NCBI GenBank assembly: GCA_016946835.1
Contig: JACVTC010000219.1
Location: 20,001 to 66,000 of the forward strand
Length of the DNA stretch: 46,000 nt
Direction of reading: 5' to 3'
From: Neocallimastix lanati (nom. inval.)
Lineage: Eukaryota > Neocallimastigomycota > Neocallimastigomycetes > Neocallimastigales > Neocallimastigaceae
Position numbers and translations under genes: made by a program. Positions 21,748 through 32,406 of the stretch are shown here, in pieces; positions within the stretch are counted from its first letter, which is position 1, and every line of letters begins with the position of its first letter. The notes under the pieces are model-generated. The model ran no database searches. It was not told the origin of the DNA and saw nothing but the letters and a program-made list of their open reading frames with translations.

Positions 21748-22786
21748 CTTCCGGATACTTATACAAAATCATATATAAAAATATTTTGTAATTAGTTTTT
21801 TTTTTTCTTTTTTTTTTTTTATATTAGTCAAGTTCATATACTTTATGTATAAAGTCGGTTTTTTAGTTTATCAGCGAAAATTCCTGAATACTTCTTTTTC
21901 GAAATAATAAACATTAGAACAATCTAATTGTAAAGATTTATAAGTTATACAAAAATATCTTATATAATATACAAAAAAAACAACTATGTTTATGATAATA
22001 TATATATTGCATCATTATATGTATGCCGAGTGACAGATAAAAGGAATCTAGTGTGTTTCGCAATCATATATTTTGCAATGTGGCGTAATTACTTCTAATA
22101 ATAAATAATAATTTAATAAATATTAAATATTCTTTTTTTATATATATAATTTATTAATATTCAATTGTAAAAATAATTTTTTATAAAAAATAACTTTTTA
22201 TAATTCTTTTTTAATAGAATTATTATTTCAAAAAGAAATAATAATTATTTATATTTTTATAATTGTATAGAATATCTTAAAAATTGCGAAATATTAAGTT
22301 AAATATGTATTAACATGTACAACTAGATATTTAAAAAATTAAAAAAAAATATATATATATATATAATATAAATACTTTATACAATAATATATTTAATTAT
22401 TATATTATATACATAGTATTATTTTATGATATTTCAATTGCTTTTATTTATTATTAAATATTAAATAAAAAAAAAAATTATATTTATATATATATATATA
22501 TTTATTTGATATATGTAATAATAATATATAATAAATTTTAATAAATATCATTAATATTTATAAGTAATATTAATAAATAATAAATTATTAATTATATAAT
22601 AAATAAAAATATTATTAATATATATATTATATATAAAGAATAAGTATATATATATAAATTATAGAAATACTATTAAATCCTAAATATTTTATATTTAATA
22701 ATAATTTTATAAATAATTATTATTCTGTCCAATTTTAAAAACCTTTTACCAAATACATTATATAAAACATACTATAGTTATTTCAA

Positions 22787-22845
<59 letters not shown>

Positions 22846-23329
22846 TATTCTATTATAGTATTAAAAAGGCAAAGTATTTGAATTAAAAATAAATTTTAAT
22901 TTATAAAAAATATTACAGAATAAAAAATTTTTAATTTATTTGAATATTCTGTATTATTTTCTATAAATTAATATTAGTCTATAATATTTATACAAAATTA
23001 TAAAAATATTTGTTTATTTACATAAAGTTTTATTATATTTGTTTATAAAATATTTGTTAATTTATCACAATGAACTAAAAATTTATTTACTCTATAAAAT
23101 ATATTTAAATGTCTATATATATATTGTATTTATTTTATTTAAAGAAATTATTATAAAATCTTTATAAGAAATTTTTACAAAATACTTTTAATACAAAAAA
23201 ATAATAAATAATAAACAATAAAATAATATGATGGTAATACCCATACTTATATTTTCTTTGGAAGCAGATTTAAAATAAGAATAGAATAATATTAGGTAAT
23301 TGTGATAAAAATACTATTATAAACAATAA
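20244..23329. other. AT-rich gene-poor DNA
   Basis: No gene is recognised. Notable tracts: (TAA)n at 20270-20291, ATCATC-type repeats at 20424-20462, an (AAAAAT)n-rich block at about 20655-20785, TA runs, a T run at 21441-21466, and (TTA)n at about 22789-22842. A patch at 21580-21780 has higher complexity and is listed separately. Confidence 0.55.
21578..21772 (-). other. Higher-complexity patch with a short minus-strand frame
   Basis: On the minus strand, a 64-codon frame reads MILYKYPEEL, a poly-Lys stretch encoded by an A run, then MKNELLTGKVPLEKLVRRLF, NGSRYLNKSSYVLLLVNN. The part after the A run looks protein-like, and the A run interrupts it like a retroposon tail or slippage tract. 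I do not recognise the protein. It may be a mobile-element relic. Confidence 0.25.
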
Positions 23330-23813
23330 ATAATAAATAAATAATAAATAATAAATAATAAATAAATAATAAATAATAAATAATAAATAATAAATAATAA
23401 ATAATAAATAATAAATAATAAATAATAAATAATAAATAATAAATAATAAATAATAAATAAATAATAAATAATAAATAATAAATAATAAATAATAAATAAT
23501 AAATAATAAATAATAAATAATAATAATAAATAATAATAATAATAAATAATAAATAATAAATAATAAATAATAAATAATAAATAATAAATAATAAATAATA
23601 AATAATAAATAATAAATAATAAATAATAAATAATAAATAATAAATAATAAATAATAATAAATAATAAATAATAAATAATAAATAATAAATAATAAATAAT
23701 AAATAATAAATAATAAATAATAAATAATAAATAAATAATAAATAATAAATAATAAATAATAAATAATAAATAATAAATAATAAATAATAAATAATAAATA
23801 ATAAATAATAAAT
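23330..23813. repeat. (AAATAAT)n heptanucleotide array, ~480 bp
   Basis: Dozens of AAATAAT units with occasional AAAT or AAT slips. A 176-codon frame on the minus strand is only the repeat read as LLFIIYY and is not a gene. Confidence 0.95.
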
Positions 23814-23994
23814 TTTAATCAAGCTTTAAAATATGCCGTATAATATTCAACTCTGGTTTCTACCATTGAGAAAGAGTCACCTTATTGCTCATAAAAGGTT
23901 TTTCTTGGAATAAATATTACCCATCTTCAAAAGCCATACATTTCTTATGCTCAATAAATAAAGAATGGCTTATTGTAAATGTTTTTTTAACTTT
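23814..23994. other. Unique segment of normal complexity
   Basis: Contains more C and G than its flanks (for example ATGCCGTATAATATTCAACT and AAAGCCATACATTTC) but has stops in all frames within about 60 codons. Nothing recognised. Confidence 0.4.
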
Positions 23995-24283
23995 AATGAT
24001 AAATGGCAATCTATGACTTGGAAAGTAATGATAAATGGTCATCTATGACTTAGAAAGTAATAATTTTTTATCATAATAGAATACACATTGAAAATAAAAA
24101 ATAAAAAATATATATATATATATTTTTTTTAAAAAAAATTTTTTTCTTTATGAAAGTAATGATAAATGGCCATCTATGACTTAGAAAGTAATAATTTTTT
24201 ATCATAATAGAATACACATTGAAAATAAAAAATAAAAAATATATATATATATATTTTTTTTAAAAAAAATTTTTTTCTTTATG
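23995..24283 (+). repeat. Tandem duplication, period 131 bp
   Basis: GAAAGTAATGATAAATGG starts copies at 24021 and 24152. Each runs through ATAGAATACACATTG to TTTTTTTCTTTATG. A shorter 29-bp unit (GATAAATGG ... GAAAGTAAT) is also repeated at the left edge. Confidence 0.9.
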
Positions 24284-24642
24284 TTTAATATCAAATTTTC
24301 AAATTAATATACTTTAATAAATATCTATTATTTAAAATATCATAAGGGAAACTCTATTATTTTATTGATAAAATAATAAAAGTTCAAATGTTCATTTATT
24401 TATTATCTAAAAATTGAGGATTTTAATATTTTAATAATAATATTTCTAATAAAGTTCATTTATTTAATATTCTCTTTCAAAATTATTTTAATTAAATTTT
24501 AATTAAAATACATTTTTATTTATATTTATTAAATAAAATATTATATATATATTTTTTATAATACAATATTCAATGTATTTATTATGTGCAGTTAAATTTG
24601 TTTATAATGATAAATGGATTTTTAATTTCTTATTTGTTTCTT

Positions 24643-24789
24643 TCTATTTCAATATCTATCAGAATTTACTATTAGAACAGCCAACTAGATGTCTATTTCA
24701 ATATCTATCAGAATTTACTATTAGAACAGCCAACTAGATGTCTATTTCAATATCTATCAGAATTTACTATTAGAACAGCCAACTAGATG
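24643..24789 (+). repeat. Exact 49-bp tandem triplication
   Basis: Three identical units starting TCTATTTCAATATCTATC at 24643, 24692 and 24741, each ending in GCCAACTAGATG. Confidence 0.95.
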
Positions 24790-24850
24790 ATATGACTTTT
24801 ATATAATAAATATTAATTTTTATATATAATAAAATCTGTACTTTATAGAA

Positions 24851-25085
24851 AAAAGAAATTTTAAATAAAATAAAATTTGTACTTTTTATTAATACATTTA
24901 ATCGATAACCAATAAAATTTTTATGTAATTAAAAAAGAAATTTTAAATAAAATAAAATTTGTACTTTTTATTAATACATTTAATCGATAACCAATAAAAT
25001 TTTTATGTAATTAAAATTAAAAATTTGTACTTTTTATTAATACATTTAATCGATAACCAATAAAATTTTTATGTAATTAAAATTA
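24851..25085 (+). repeat. Tandem array with 82 and 66 bp spacing
   Basis: Three copies of GTACTTTTTATTAATACATT and TAATCGATAACCAATAAAAT at 24879, 24961 and 25027. The third copy lacks the AGAAATTTTAAATAAAATAA lead. Confidence 0.9.
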
Positions 25086-25340
25086 AAGTTTTGTTTTATT
25101 TTTTTTTGAAACTTTAAAAATTTTATTAAAGCTTCTATTGACTTTATCTGTCTCATGAATTTTTTTTTTAAATAGTATTTTATTATTGAAATAAATTATT
25201 AATTACCTACTAAATTTCACCTAATTTTTTTTATATTTATATATATTTCAGTTAATAATAATAAAAATAATAAAAATAATAAAATATGATAAAATATTTT
25301 TATAATATTTTATTTATAGGGTATAATACCTTTGTTATTT

Positions 25341-25455
25341 TTTTAAAAAAAAAATATATATATATATTTAAAAAAAATTTTAAAAAAAAAATATATATAT
25401 ATATTTAAAAAAAATTTTAAAAAAAAAATATATATATATATTTAAAAAAAATTTT
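25341..25455. repeat. 37-bp tandem repeat, three units
   Basis: Each unit is TTTTAAAA, an A run, alternating TA, then TTTAAAAAAAA. Units start at 25341, 25378 and 25415, and each is nearly self-complementary. Confidence 0.85.
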
Positions 25456-25544
25456 AAAAAAATATTAATAGAAATAATTTCTTTATAAATTTTATATAAA
25501 TGCCTTCATAATTTAAACAATATTACATTTGATGCATATGACAT

Positions 25545-25635
25545 ATCATTCCTGTATTATTAATAATTCTTTATCACCTATAATATTTTATCATTCCTGT
25601 ATTATTAATAATTCTTTATCACCTATAATATTTTA
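25545..25635 (+). repeat. 45-bp tandem duplication
   Basis: ATCATTCCTGTATTATTAAT through CACCTATAATATTTT is present at 25545 and 25590. Confidence 0.9.
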
Positions 25636-25681
25636 TAATTTTTGTTATAATATTCGATAGTATTACATTATTCCAAGTTTA

Positions 25682-25750
25682 AATTAATTAAAATAATCTG
25701 AATTTTATTTCTATAAAATAAAAAGAAAATTCAGATTATTTTAATTAATT
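25682..25750. repeat. Perfect 25-bp inverted repeat (hairpin)
   Basis: Arms 25682-25706 and 25726-25750 are exact reverse complements (core AATAATCTGAATTTT against AAAATTCAGATTATT) with a 19-base loop. Confidence 0.85.
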
Positions 25751-26688
25751 CAAATTATAAACTAAATTTTCTTATTAATTTATTAATATATTATAATTAA
25801 ATTTTAATATACATTATACTATAATGATATGGTCATATGAATGACAAGAATTGAAATTTATTAAAATAATATATTGAATCATTTTCAAAATCTACTAAAT
25901 TAGCATAATGAATAATAAAAATTATATTAAATAAAGTTATAATTTTCGGTTCAACAGATACATCCAATATATTACTATATATTTATTAATATTAATTAAT
26001 ATATTTTTTGCATATCTAAATACTCCTTACACTAATATTCTCTATGGAATATTACTATTTTTGGAATATATAATAATATATTATTTAAAAATTGGGCTTT
26101 TTTTATTGACTACTCTTTAATTATTTAATTTTTATTTTGACAAATGATTAAACTTTTTTATTATAATAGAATAGACTTCTTTAATTTATGGTGTTTTATT
26201 TTTTTTTAAAAAAAAAAAAAAGTATAAAAAGAGAAATAATTTCGTAAATTTTGTTAATAATACAGGAAGTTTTATAGTATTATTCAATTTTTAATGATAA
26301 AATAACAATTAGAAGTATAAAGAAAAAGAATATATGAGAGGTGAAAATATTAATGTTGTTTAAAAAAAAAATGAAAGTGTAATGTATAGTACAGTAGTAT
26401 CGTTTAGAAAATGATATAGTGTATTGTATAGTACATATTTTTTTTTATATATATCCGTTGAAATGCAGAACACTTTTTGGAGAAATTTTTATAATTTTAA
26501 AAAATTGAAATATATTGAAAGAAAAAAAGAAAGAAGAATTAAAAAAGAAGAATTAAGAAAGAAGAATTAATAAAGAAGAATTAAAAAAGAAAAAAAAAAA
26601 AAAGAAAAAGAAAAAAAGAAAAAAAAGAAGAAAAAAAGTAAAAAAAAAAAAAAAAAAAAAAAAGTAAAAAAAAGAAAGAAGAAAAAAA

Positions 26689-26827
26689 GTAAAAAAAGGA
26701 AGAAAGAAGAAAAAGAAGATAAAATATATAATTTAATATATTTCAATTATTTTAAAAAAAGTAAAAAAAGGAAGAAAGAAGAAAAAGAAGATAAAATATA
26801 TAATTTAATATATTTCAATTATTTTTT
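26689..26827 (+). repeat. 72-bp tandem duplication
   Basis: GTAAAAAAAGGAAGAAAGAA through TATATTTCAATTATTTT is found at 26689 and 26761. Confidence 0.9.
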
Positions 26828-27303
26828 TTAAAAGAAAGTATATAAATTAAAGGTTCTGTATTTAATATATTCAATTTGATTTTTTTTTAATTGAGGAATA
26901 TTTAAACAGGTTTTATTATTTCATAATCAATTAAAATAATTAAAAATGATAGACAAAAAATAATGATATATTAATTTAATTCAATATGAGTATATAAATA
27001 GAAAATACATTTATTAGATATTTTATTATACACTTATTAATTATAATTATTTAAATATTATGTGTCAATATATTATTCAGTAATAATTAATTATTTATTT
27101 TATCAGTTATTTTCAACGGTTTAAATTCAATATATTCTTTTATTATTTAATGTGTTTTGAAAATTTAAAGTATATAATATTATTATTTAATAATTAAAAA
27201 ATAAAAAAAAATATTTAAAGAATACATTTTTGAAAAATAGAAAAAAATATAAAAATTGAATTAAAGAAAAATATAAAAATTAAACACTAGAAGAATAAAA
27301 AAG

Positions 27304-27369
27304 GTAAGTTAAATATAATTTATAATTTGAAAATAATTGTATATAGTATTAACAAATTTTAATTTTTAG
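27304..27369 (+). other. Intron-like element without a recognised gene
   Basis: GTAAGT donor (27304), TATTAAC branch-like heptamer (27347-27353) and TTTTTAG acceptor 16 bases later. The arrangement is that of a short fungal intron of 66 bases, but neither flank is an open frame. Confidence 0.3.
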
Positions 27370-28099
27370 GAAATATGTAAATTGATAAAACATGTAAAAT
27401 TTAAAAAAAAGAAAAATTAAGCATAAATGTAAAGTATTAGAATATTAGAAAATGTAAAATTATTTGTAAAATGTAAGAAGTAAAATGTAAATAAGATGTA
27501 ATTGCTAAAGTGTATAAAAAGGAGAAAGAGCCACGGAAAAAAGTACCTAAGGTCTTAGCTCGGAATTAGGTATATAAAAAAAAGAAAAATTTAAAATTGC
27601 AAAAGGTAACTAAAATGTATAATTTATTTAATAAGATGGGATAATATAGTAATATATAATTTTTATTTTAAATAAAAAATGATAGTGTAATATTCGGTGA
27701 AGATTTAGAAGATAATAGAAAAAACGATAATATAAAGAAGAAAAAAAAATATTTGAGAATTTTTTGATGAATTCAATTATAAAAAAATTTTATTTATTTT
27801 TAATTTTTTGAGAAATATAGTCAAAGTCTTAAAATTTATAAATATATATAATAATATTAGTTATGATGAAAAAAAGTATAAGCCGCTTTGGTCCGTAAAT
27901 TCGACGTTAAAGAAGTATGTTTAGATTGGTATTATTTTCTTTTTTGGAACTGAAGAGGTTATCAAGAAATTTTTAAGAAATACGTTAGAAAGTAGAAAAA
28001 TAGAAAAGTTCTTATTCTGAAGGTCAATTTGAAAATAAGTATATTTCAAATATAAAATTTGAAAAAGAGTTCAGTGTTATGTTGTATGATTATAAAATA

Positions 28100-29130
28100 T
28101 AAAATAGAAAGCCCATATTATATTGTTTTATATGGTCAACCGCTAGATGAATCTACTAAGCTATTATTAGAACTGATGAAGATATCTATAAAATGAAGAA
28201 ATAAGAATAACGTCCATATTAATAGACGGAGATTTGAAAATAGAATTAAGTATAATGAAGTTAATATAATTTTAGTAAAAAAAAGTGAATGTTATTGTAG
28301 AAATATAAAATATAAAATAGAGAGCCGATATTTTGTTTTATTTGGTCAAGCTGTTGATTGTTGAAAAGTTGGAAAAGTCTACTTGTTGAAGATGGATATG
28401 TATAAAGAAGTCTATGAAATGAAGAGAGGCCAAAGGAAGTCCATACTCTAAATGCTTTTTTTTTCAAATAGATTTAAGTATATTACAGTATAAATTTTGA
28501 AAAAAAATGTGATAAATATTATATTGTAGAATTATACATAAAGTAGAGAGCCAATATTATGTTCTGTTTGGTTAGCCGTTGATTTTAAAGAAAATTATTC
28601 CACATTGCTATTATTAGAATGTATAAAGAAGTCTATGAATTGAAGAGAGGCGAAAGGAAGTCCATATTCTAAATGCTAATTTGAAAATAGTTTAAGTATA
28701 TTGCAGTATATAAATTTTGAAAAATGAGATAAATATTATATTGTAGAATTATAAATCATAAAATAGAGAGCCGATATAATTGTTTTGTTTTGTCGGGCCG
28801 TTGATTTCGAAAATAGATGAATCTACTTGGATACTATTAGAACGGGTGAAGATATAATAAAATTATAAAGAAATTCAAAGGAAGACGAATGAGAAAGTCC
28901 ATATTATAAATGCCAAATTGAAAATAGTTTTAAGTATATTGCAGTATATAAATTTTGAAAAAAAGTGATAAATATTATATTGTAGAATTATAATTCATAA
29001 AGTAGAGAGCCGATATTATGTTTTTTTATGGTCAAGCAGTTGATTGTTGAAAAGTTGAAAAGTCTACTTGTCTTATTTTAAAAGAATAAATTTGTTTGGT
29101 CAAGCTGTTAATTGTGGAAAAGTTTACTTG
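28100..29130 (+). repeat. Degenerate tandem array of ~220 bp units (about five)
   Basis: The marker RGAGAGCCRATATT or its variants occurs at about 28111, 28324, 28550, 28770 and 29009 (spacing 213, 226, 220 and 239). Each marker is preceded, in most units, by GATAAATATTATATTGTAGA and followed by TTTGGTCAAGC-GTTGATT, later GAAGTCTATGAA and AAAGTCCATATT. Units differ by substitutions and small indels, so the array is old. No intact frame is kept. Confidence 0.75.
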
Positions 29131-30903
29131 TCTAATTTTAAAGAATAATAAATTAAGATTTCTACATGTGTCTAGTCTACTATGAAATGAAGAAATTATG
29201 GTGTATACTGGACTAAAGTGCCAAAGGAATCAGGAAAAAAGGAAGTTGGACATAATAAATTTGTTATTTAAATATTGAATATACCTGTGTATATGTTATA
29301 TATAATAATTAGAGTAGGGTAAATCAAATATATGAGAAATAAAAAGAATTATATTCCATTATAAAAAATTTAAATGTATAAATAGAAGATCAAATATCTT
29401 AGGTAATAATAAGATATATATAATTCTGTAAAAAAGGAAGTTATTAATTAAAATTTCTAATTTTATAGAAATGGAATTTGCTGCCCTTATAAGTTTTTAA
29501 TCGAGACTTGTTAATATAAAAATTTGGATCTACTTTTTTTTTTCACATTTTGATTTTTTTTTTTTTTACCTTTTTAAATTTCTTTATTCACATTATGTTT
29601 TTTTTTTTTTTTTTTTTTTGAAGTTATTTTATTAATTTTTTGTAATAGGTAAGTATAAATAAGAAAAATTTGAATTGGAAACTGAAATTATTTTATGTAT
29701 ATATATTATTATATATAAAATTATACTATAGTTTCTAAAAAAAAACTACGAAAAAGAAAAAAAGTGAAATACTGAAGTGCATTGTAAATTAAACTCCATG
29801 TATTGAAAAATCTATGTATTTAAACAGTTTGTATTTTAATTATTCTAAAATGTTTTAAATATATATAAATTTATATATAAAATTTAATACTAGATAATGA
29901 TATGATAAAATGTATATTTAGAATAGAAAAAGATAAGAAATTCGTTAGATAATAAATACAATTAGAGTATTTATTGAATGGGGATGGTGGTGGGATAGAA
30001 TAGGTTAAAAATAGGTTAAAAATATATAGTAAATAAAAAATAATATTAATATGAAAATATTTATATTATTTTGTGCGATATATTACCTATAAAATATGTT
30101 AATATAAATAATAATATATTACATGTTTAATAATATTATCTATAAAAAATAGTAAAATAAATAATAAATAAAATTAAATATAAAAGTTTCATTTATGAAA
30201 GTAAAAAGTCATGTTTATTGATAAGTTATACAGAAAATTTTATGTAAACTAAGGTTAGAATAGCAAAAGATAATAATAAAAGATAAATATATACAGAAAA
30301 TCTTAATGTATTACTAAATTATAAGGAAAGATAATAATGAGAGAAAAAATGTAAATTTTTACAAAAGATATTTTGAATTATATTAATAAAAAAAAATGAA
30401 ATATATATAAATATATATGTATATAAACGAAATAGTTTAGAATTGCGTTCAAATTAATCAATCTTATAAATTTTATTTTTATAAAAAAATGATTTTTACA
30501 ATAAAATAATAATTATTTAATTAGTGTTAAAGTAAATAAAAGTATATTTTTTTTATTAATAATCAATGATAAATTATAATAATAGTCATAATTGCATTTG
30601 CAATTAGAGTTACAATAAATAACTGGTTTAACTCTTACTTTCATTAAATAAAAAATTTCAAAAACTTACTTTCATTAAATAAAAAGTATTAAAAAGCTTA
30701 TTGAGTAAAAAATGAATAAAAAATATTAATCAATAATGGTAGTAAAATATAGTAAAAATAGGATAAAATAAAAAATTTAAAAAAATAGAAATATAATTAA
30801 GTTATTCTAATAAGATTGAAAGTATAATAAAATTAGAAATTATTAGTTTTTTTCTTCACAATAGTAGTAGTTATTATATGGTTAATGAAATCAGCGGTAA
30901 AAT
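29131..30903. other. AT-rich DNA, no gene seen
   Basis: Contains T runs at 29537-29568 and 29599-29619, a GTAAGT at 29649, and the short duplicate ACTTACTTTCATTAAATAAA near 30630-30685. No coding or RNA gene is recognised. Confidence 0.5.
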
Positions 30904-30913
30904 TAAAAAATAA

Positions 30914-30954
30914 CCTGAAACAAGTTTGCTGCCGTTAAAAAAAAAAAAAAAAAA
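30914..30954 (+). mobile_element. Minimal LINE 3' end insertion (23 bases plus A run)
   Basis: CCTGAAACAAGTTTGCTGCC then GTT and 18 A. The last 17 bases before the A run equal the 3' end of LINE copy A (12024-12040). Flanked by TAAAAAATAA at 30904-30913 and 30957-30966. Confidence 0.8.
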
Positions 30955-30966
30955 GATAAAAAATAA

Positions 30967-31693
30967 TCATTCATTATTGAGATTGATAATGTAAATTTTC
31001 AAATTCAATTTGAAATAGAACTCTGTACACATTTAACAATGCAATTTCTATATATTTATAATTATTTAATGCAATACAGCCAGTATAATCGTAATAAATT
31101 TCTAAAAGTATTCATAGGAAAATAAAAGATAGTAATAATAATAATAGTAATCACTGATATGATTCTATCATAATTATATTATCATTCTCTTCTTTTCGAG
31201 TGAAGAGCTACTAAGGAATAGAAAGTCGATTCCGTAACACAACCGCTACAAAAAAATATATATATATATATTCATAATAAAATTATTTCATAATTTTAAT
31301 AAAATATTAAAATTTTATCATTATCATGTTTTGTAGCATAGTATTTATTATGAACCATAGAAGTTGGTTAAACTTCATCATCATAAAAATAAAAAAAAAA
31401 ATTTTTTTAAAAAAAATTATTGATATACATATTTTTAATAAAGCAGTTTATAATAAACTGTTATTAATTATAATAAAATAAATAAAAAAAAAAAGTATAT
31501 ACAATTAAATTATTGTATAAAAAAAGAATAAAAATGAATAAAGAAAAGTTCTATAAGATTAAATATTTAAATTTAAAATAAAATAAATAAAAAAATAAAA
31601 AATATAGAATAATAATAATAATAATAATACTATCTTTAAAGTATTTTCTTTCTAATATAAAAAATAATTATTTTTGTTACTCTCTATTTGGTA
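30967..31693. other. AT-rich DNA, no gene seen
   Basis: A small island at 31190-31250 (CTCTTCTTTTCGAGTGAAGA ... AAAGTCGATTCCGTAACAC) is of higher complexity but could not be folded into a tRNA by eye or given a frame. Confidence 0.45.
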
Positions 31694-31884
<191 letters not shown>

Positions 31885-31986
31885 ATTATTATTTGTTTTT
31901 ATTTTTGTTTTTGTTTTTGTTTTTCAAAATTTACATAACTGCATTAAATCTAAATTTGGTCAAGATATTATCTCTTCTACCCAGCA

Positions 31987-32103
31987 GGTTACGGCCATAC
32001 ACACTAGAAAACACCGGATCCCGTCCGATCTCCGAAGTTAAGCTAGTGATGGCGCAGTCAGTACTATGGTGGGGGACCAAATGGGAATACTGCGTGTCGT
32101 AAT
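31987..32103 (+). rRNA. 5S rRNA-like sequence (head of a retroposed chimera)
   Basis: 117 bases with the layout of eukaryotic 5S rRNA: GGTTACGGCCATAC start, GATCCCGTCCGATCTCCGA, GTTAAGC (internal promoter A-box region), GTGGGGGACCAAATGGGAAT (C-box region), and GCGTGTCGTAATT end. The first and last nine bases can pair, with wobbles, as helix I. TTTTT follows at 32103-32107, as after a pol III gene. Probable transitions (for example TACTATGG and CCAAATGG where a G or C is more usual) suggest ageing. It sits inside a retroposon between target-site duplications, so it is probably a retroposed copy and not one of the functional 5S genes, though its internal promoter may still work. Confidence 0.85.
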
Positions 32104-32143
32104 TTTTCACCTACATGTATTTTTTAAAATAAAATTTAATAAA

Positions 32144-32170
32144 GTTTTTGGAAGTGTATTCTCTTCCCTG
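32144..32170 (+). other. Candidate tail hairpin of the 5S-headed retroposon
   Basis: GGAAG and CTTCC flank TGTATTCT just before the CTGTCT(A)n end, forming a possible five-pair stem of the sort LINE/SINE tails use for reverse-transcriptase recognition. Confidence 0.35.
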
Positions 32171-32205
<35 letters not shown>

Positions 32206-32215
32206 CTACCCAGCA

Positions 32216-32373
32216 AAAAGACAGATGGGCTGAATATTATAAAGATCTAGCTTCTAACCCCTCAGGTCACAGCCTTAATCGTAACTTCTGGAATCATACT
32301 TTAAGGAATATTAGTCTTAGATCCTCTACTTGGAATATCAACGGTCCTATTACGATTGACGATATTAAAAAAA
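32216..32373 (+). pseudogene. LINE copy B, N-terminal reverse-transcriptase segment
   Basis: Encodes KKDRWAEYYKDLASNPSGHS, LNRNFWNHTLRNISLRSSTW and INGPITIDDIKK, the region just before reverse-transcriptase motif 1 in LINE proteins. It is split from its continuation by the insertion at 32374-32885. Confidence 0.75.
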
Positions 32374-32406
32374 AATCATACTTTAAGGAATATTAGTCTT
32401 AGATCC
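32374..32406 (+). repeat. 33-base templated filler at the 5' junction of the second LINE insert
   Basis: Identical to 32292-32324. It covers 22 bases upstream of the direct repeat plus its first 11 bases (GTCTTAGATCC), the same layout as the filler of LINE copy A. Confidence 0.85.

Larger units (their letters stand above)
26195..30900 (+). other. Purine- and G-skewed region without recognised genes
   Basis: Over most of this stretch the plus strand carries visibly more G than C and many AAG/GAA/TAG strings, unlike the regions on either side. Frames are closed throughout. It holds a GA-rich tract (26520-26720), a splice-like unit at 27304-27369, the ~220 bp array, and a second GTAAGT at 29649. 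It may be a decayed or non-coding transcription unit. No function can be named. Confidence 0.35.
31987..32203 (+). mobile_element. 5S-headed retroposon (SINE3-type or 5S/LINE chimera)
   Basis: The complete 5S-like head (to 32103) is joined to a 70-base tail and about 30 A (32174-32203). It is flanked by the exact 12-bp duplication TTCTACCCAGCA (31975-31986 and 32204-32215). The tail (CATGTATTTTTTAAAA ... AATAAAGTTT ... CCTGTCT) resembles the 3' end of the LINE at 32407-32885 (CATGTATTTTTTAAAA ... AATAAAGTTT ... CCTAGTCT). This is the build of a SINE using a partner LINE's tail, or of a one-off template-switch chimera. One copy cannot distinguish the two. Removing it restores the LINE copy B frame. 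Confidence 0.85.

Noticed and set aside
23292-23822. Minus-strand frame of 176 codons
   Set aside because: Pure translation of the heptanucleotide array.
24643-25085. CRISPR-like array
   Set aside because: The repeats are directly adjacent without unique spacers, and the DNA is eukaryotic.
28261-28467. Minus-strand frame of 68 codons in the ~220 bp array
   Set aside because: Found in one unit only and closed in the other units by indels and stops.
31190-31250. tRNA or snoRNA
   Set aside because: Complex island, but no cloverleaf, C/D or H/ACA layout could be made out.
31987-32103. Functional stand-alone 5S rRNA gene
   Set aside because: Kept as rRNA-like, but flanking 12-bp duplications, the LINE-like tail and the poly(A) show retroposition. 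Activity cannot be excluded.
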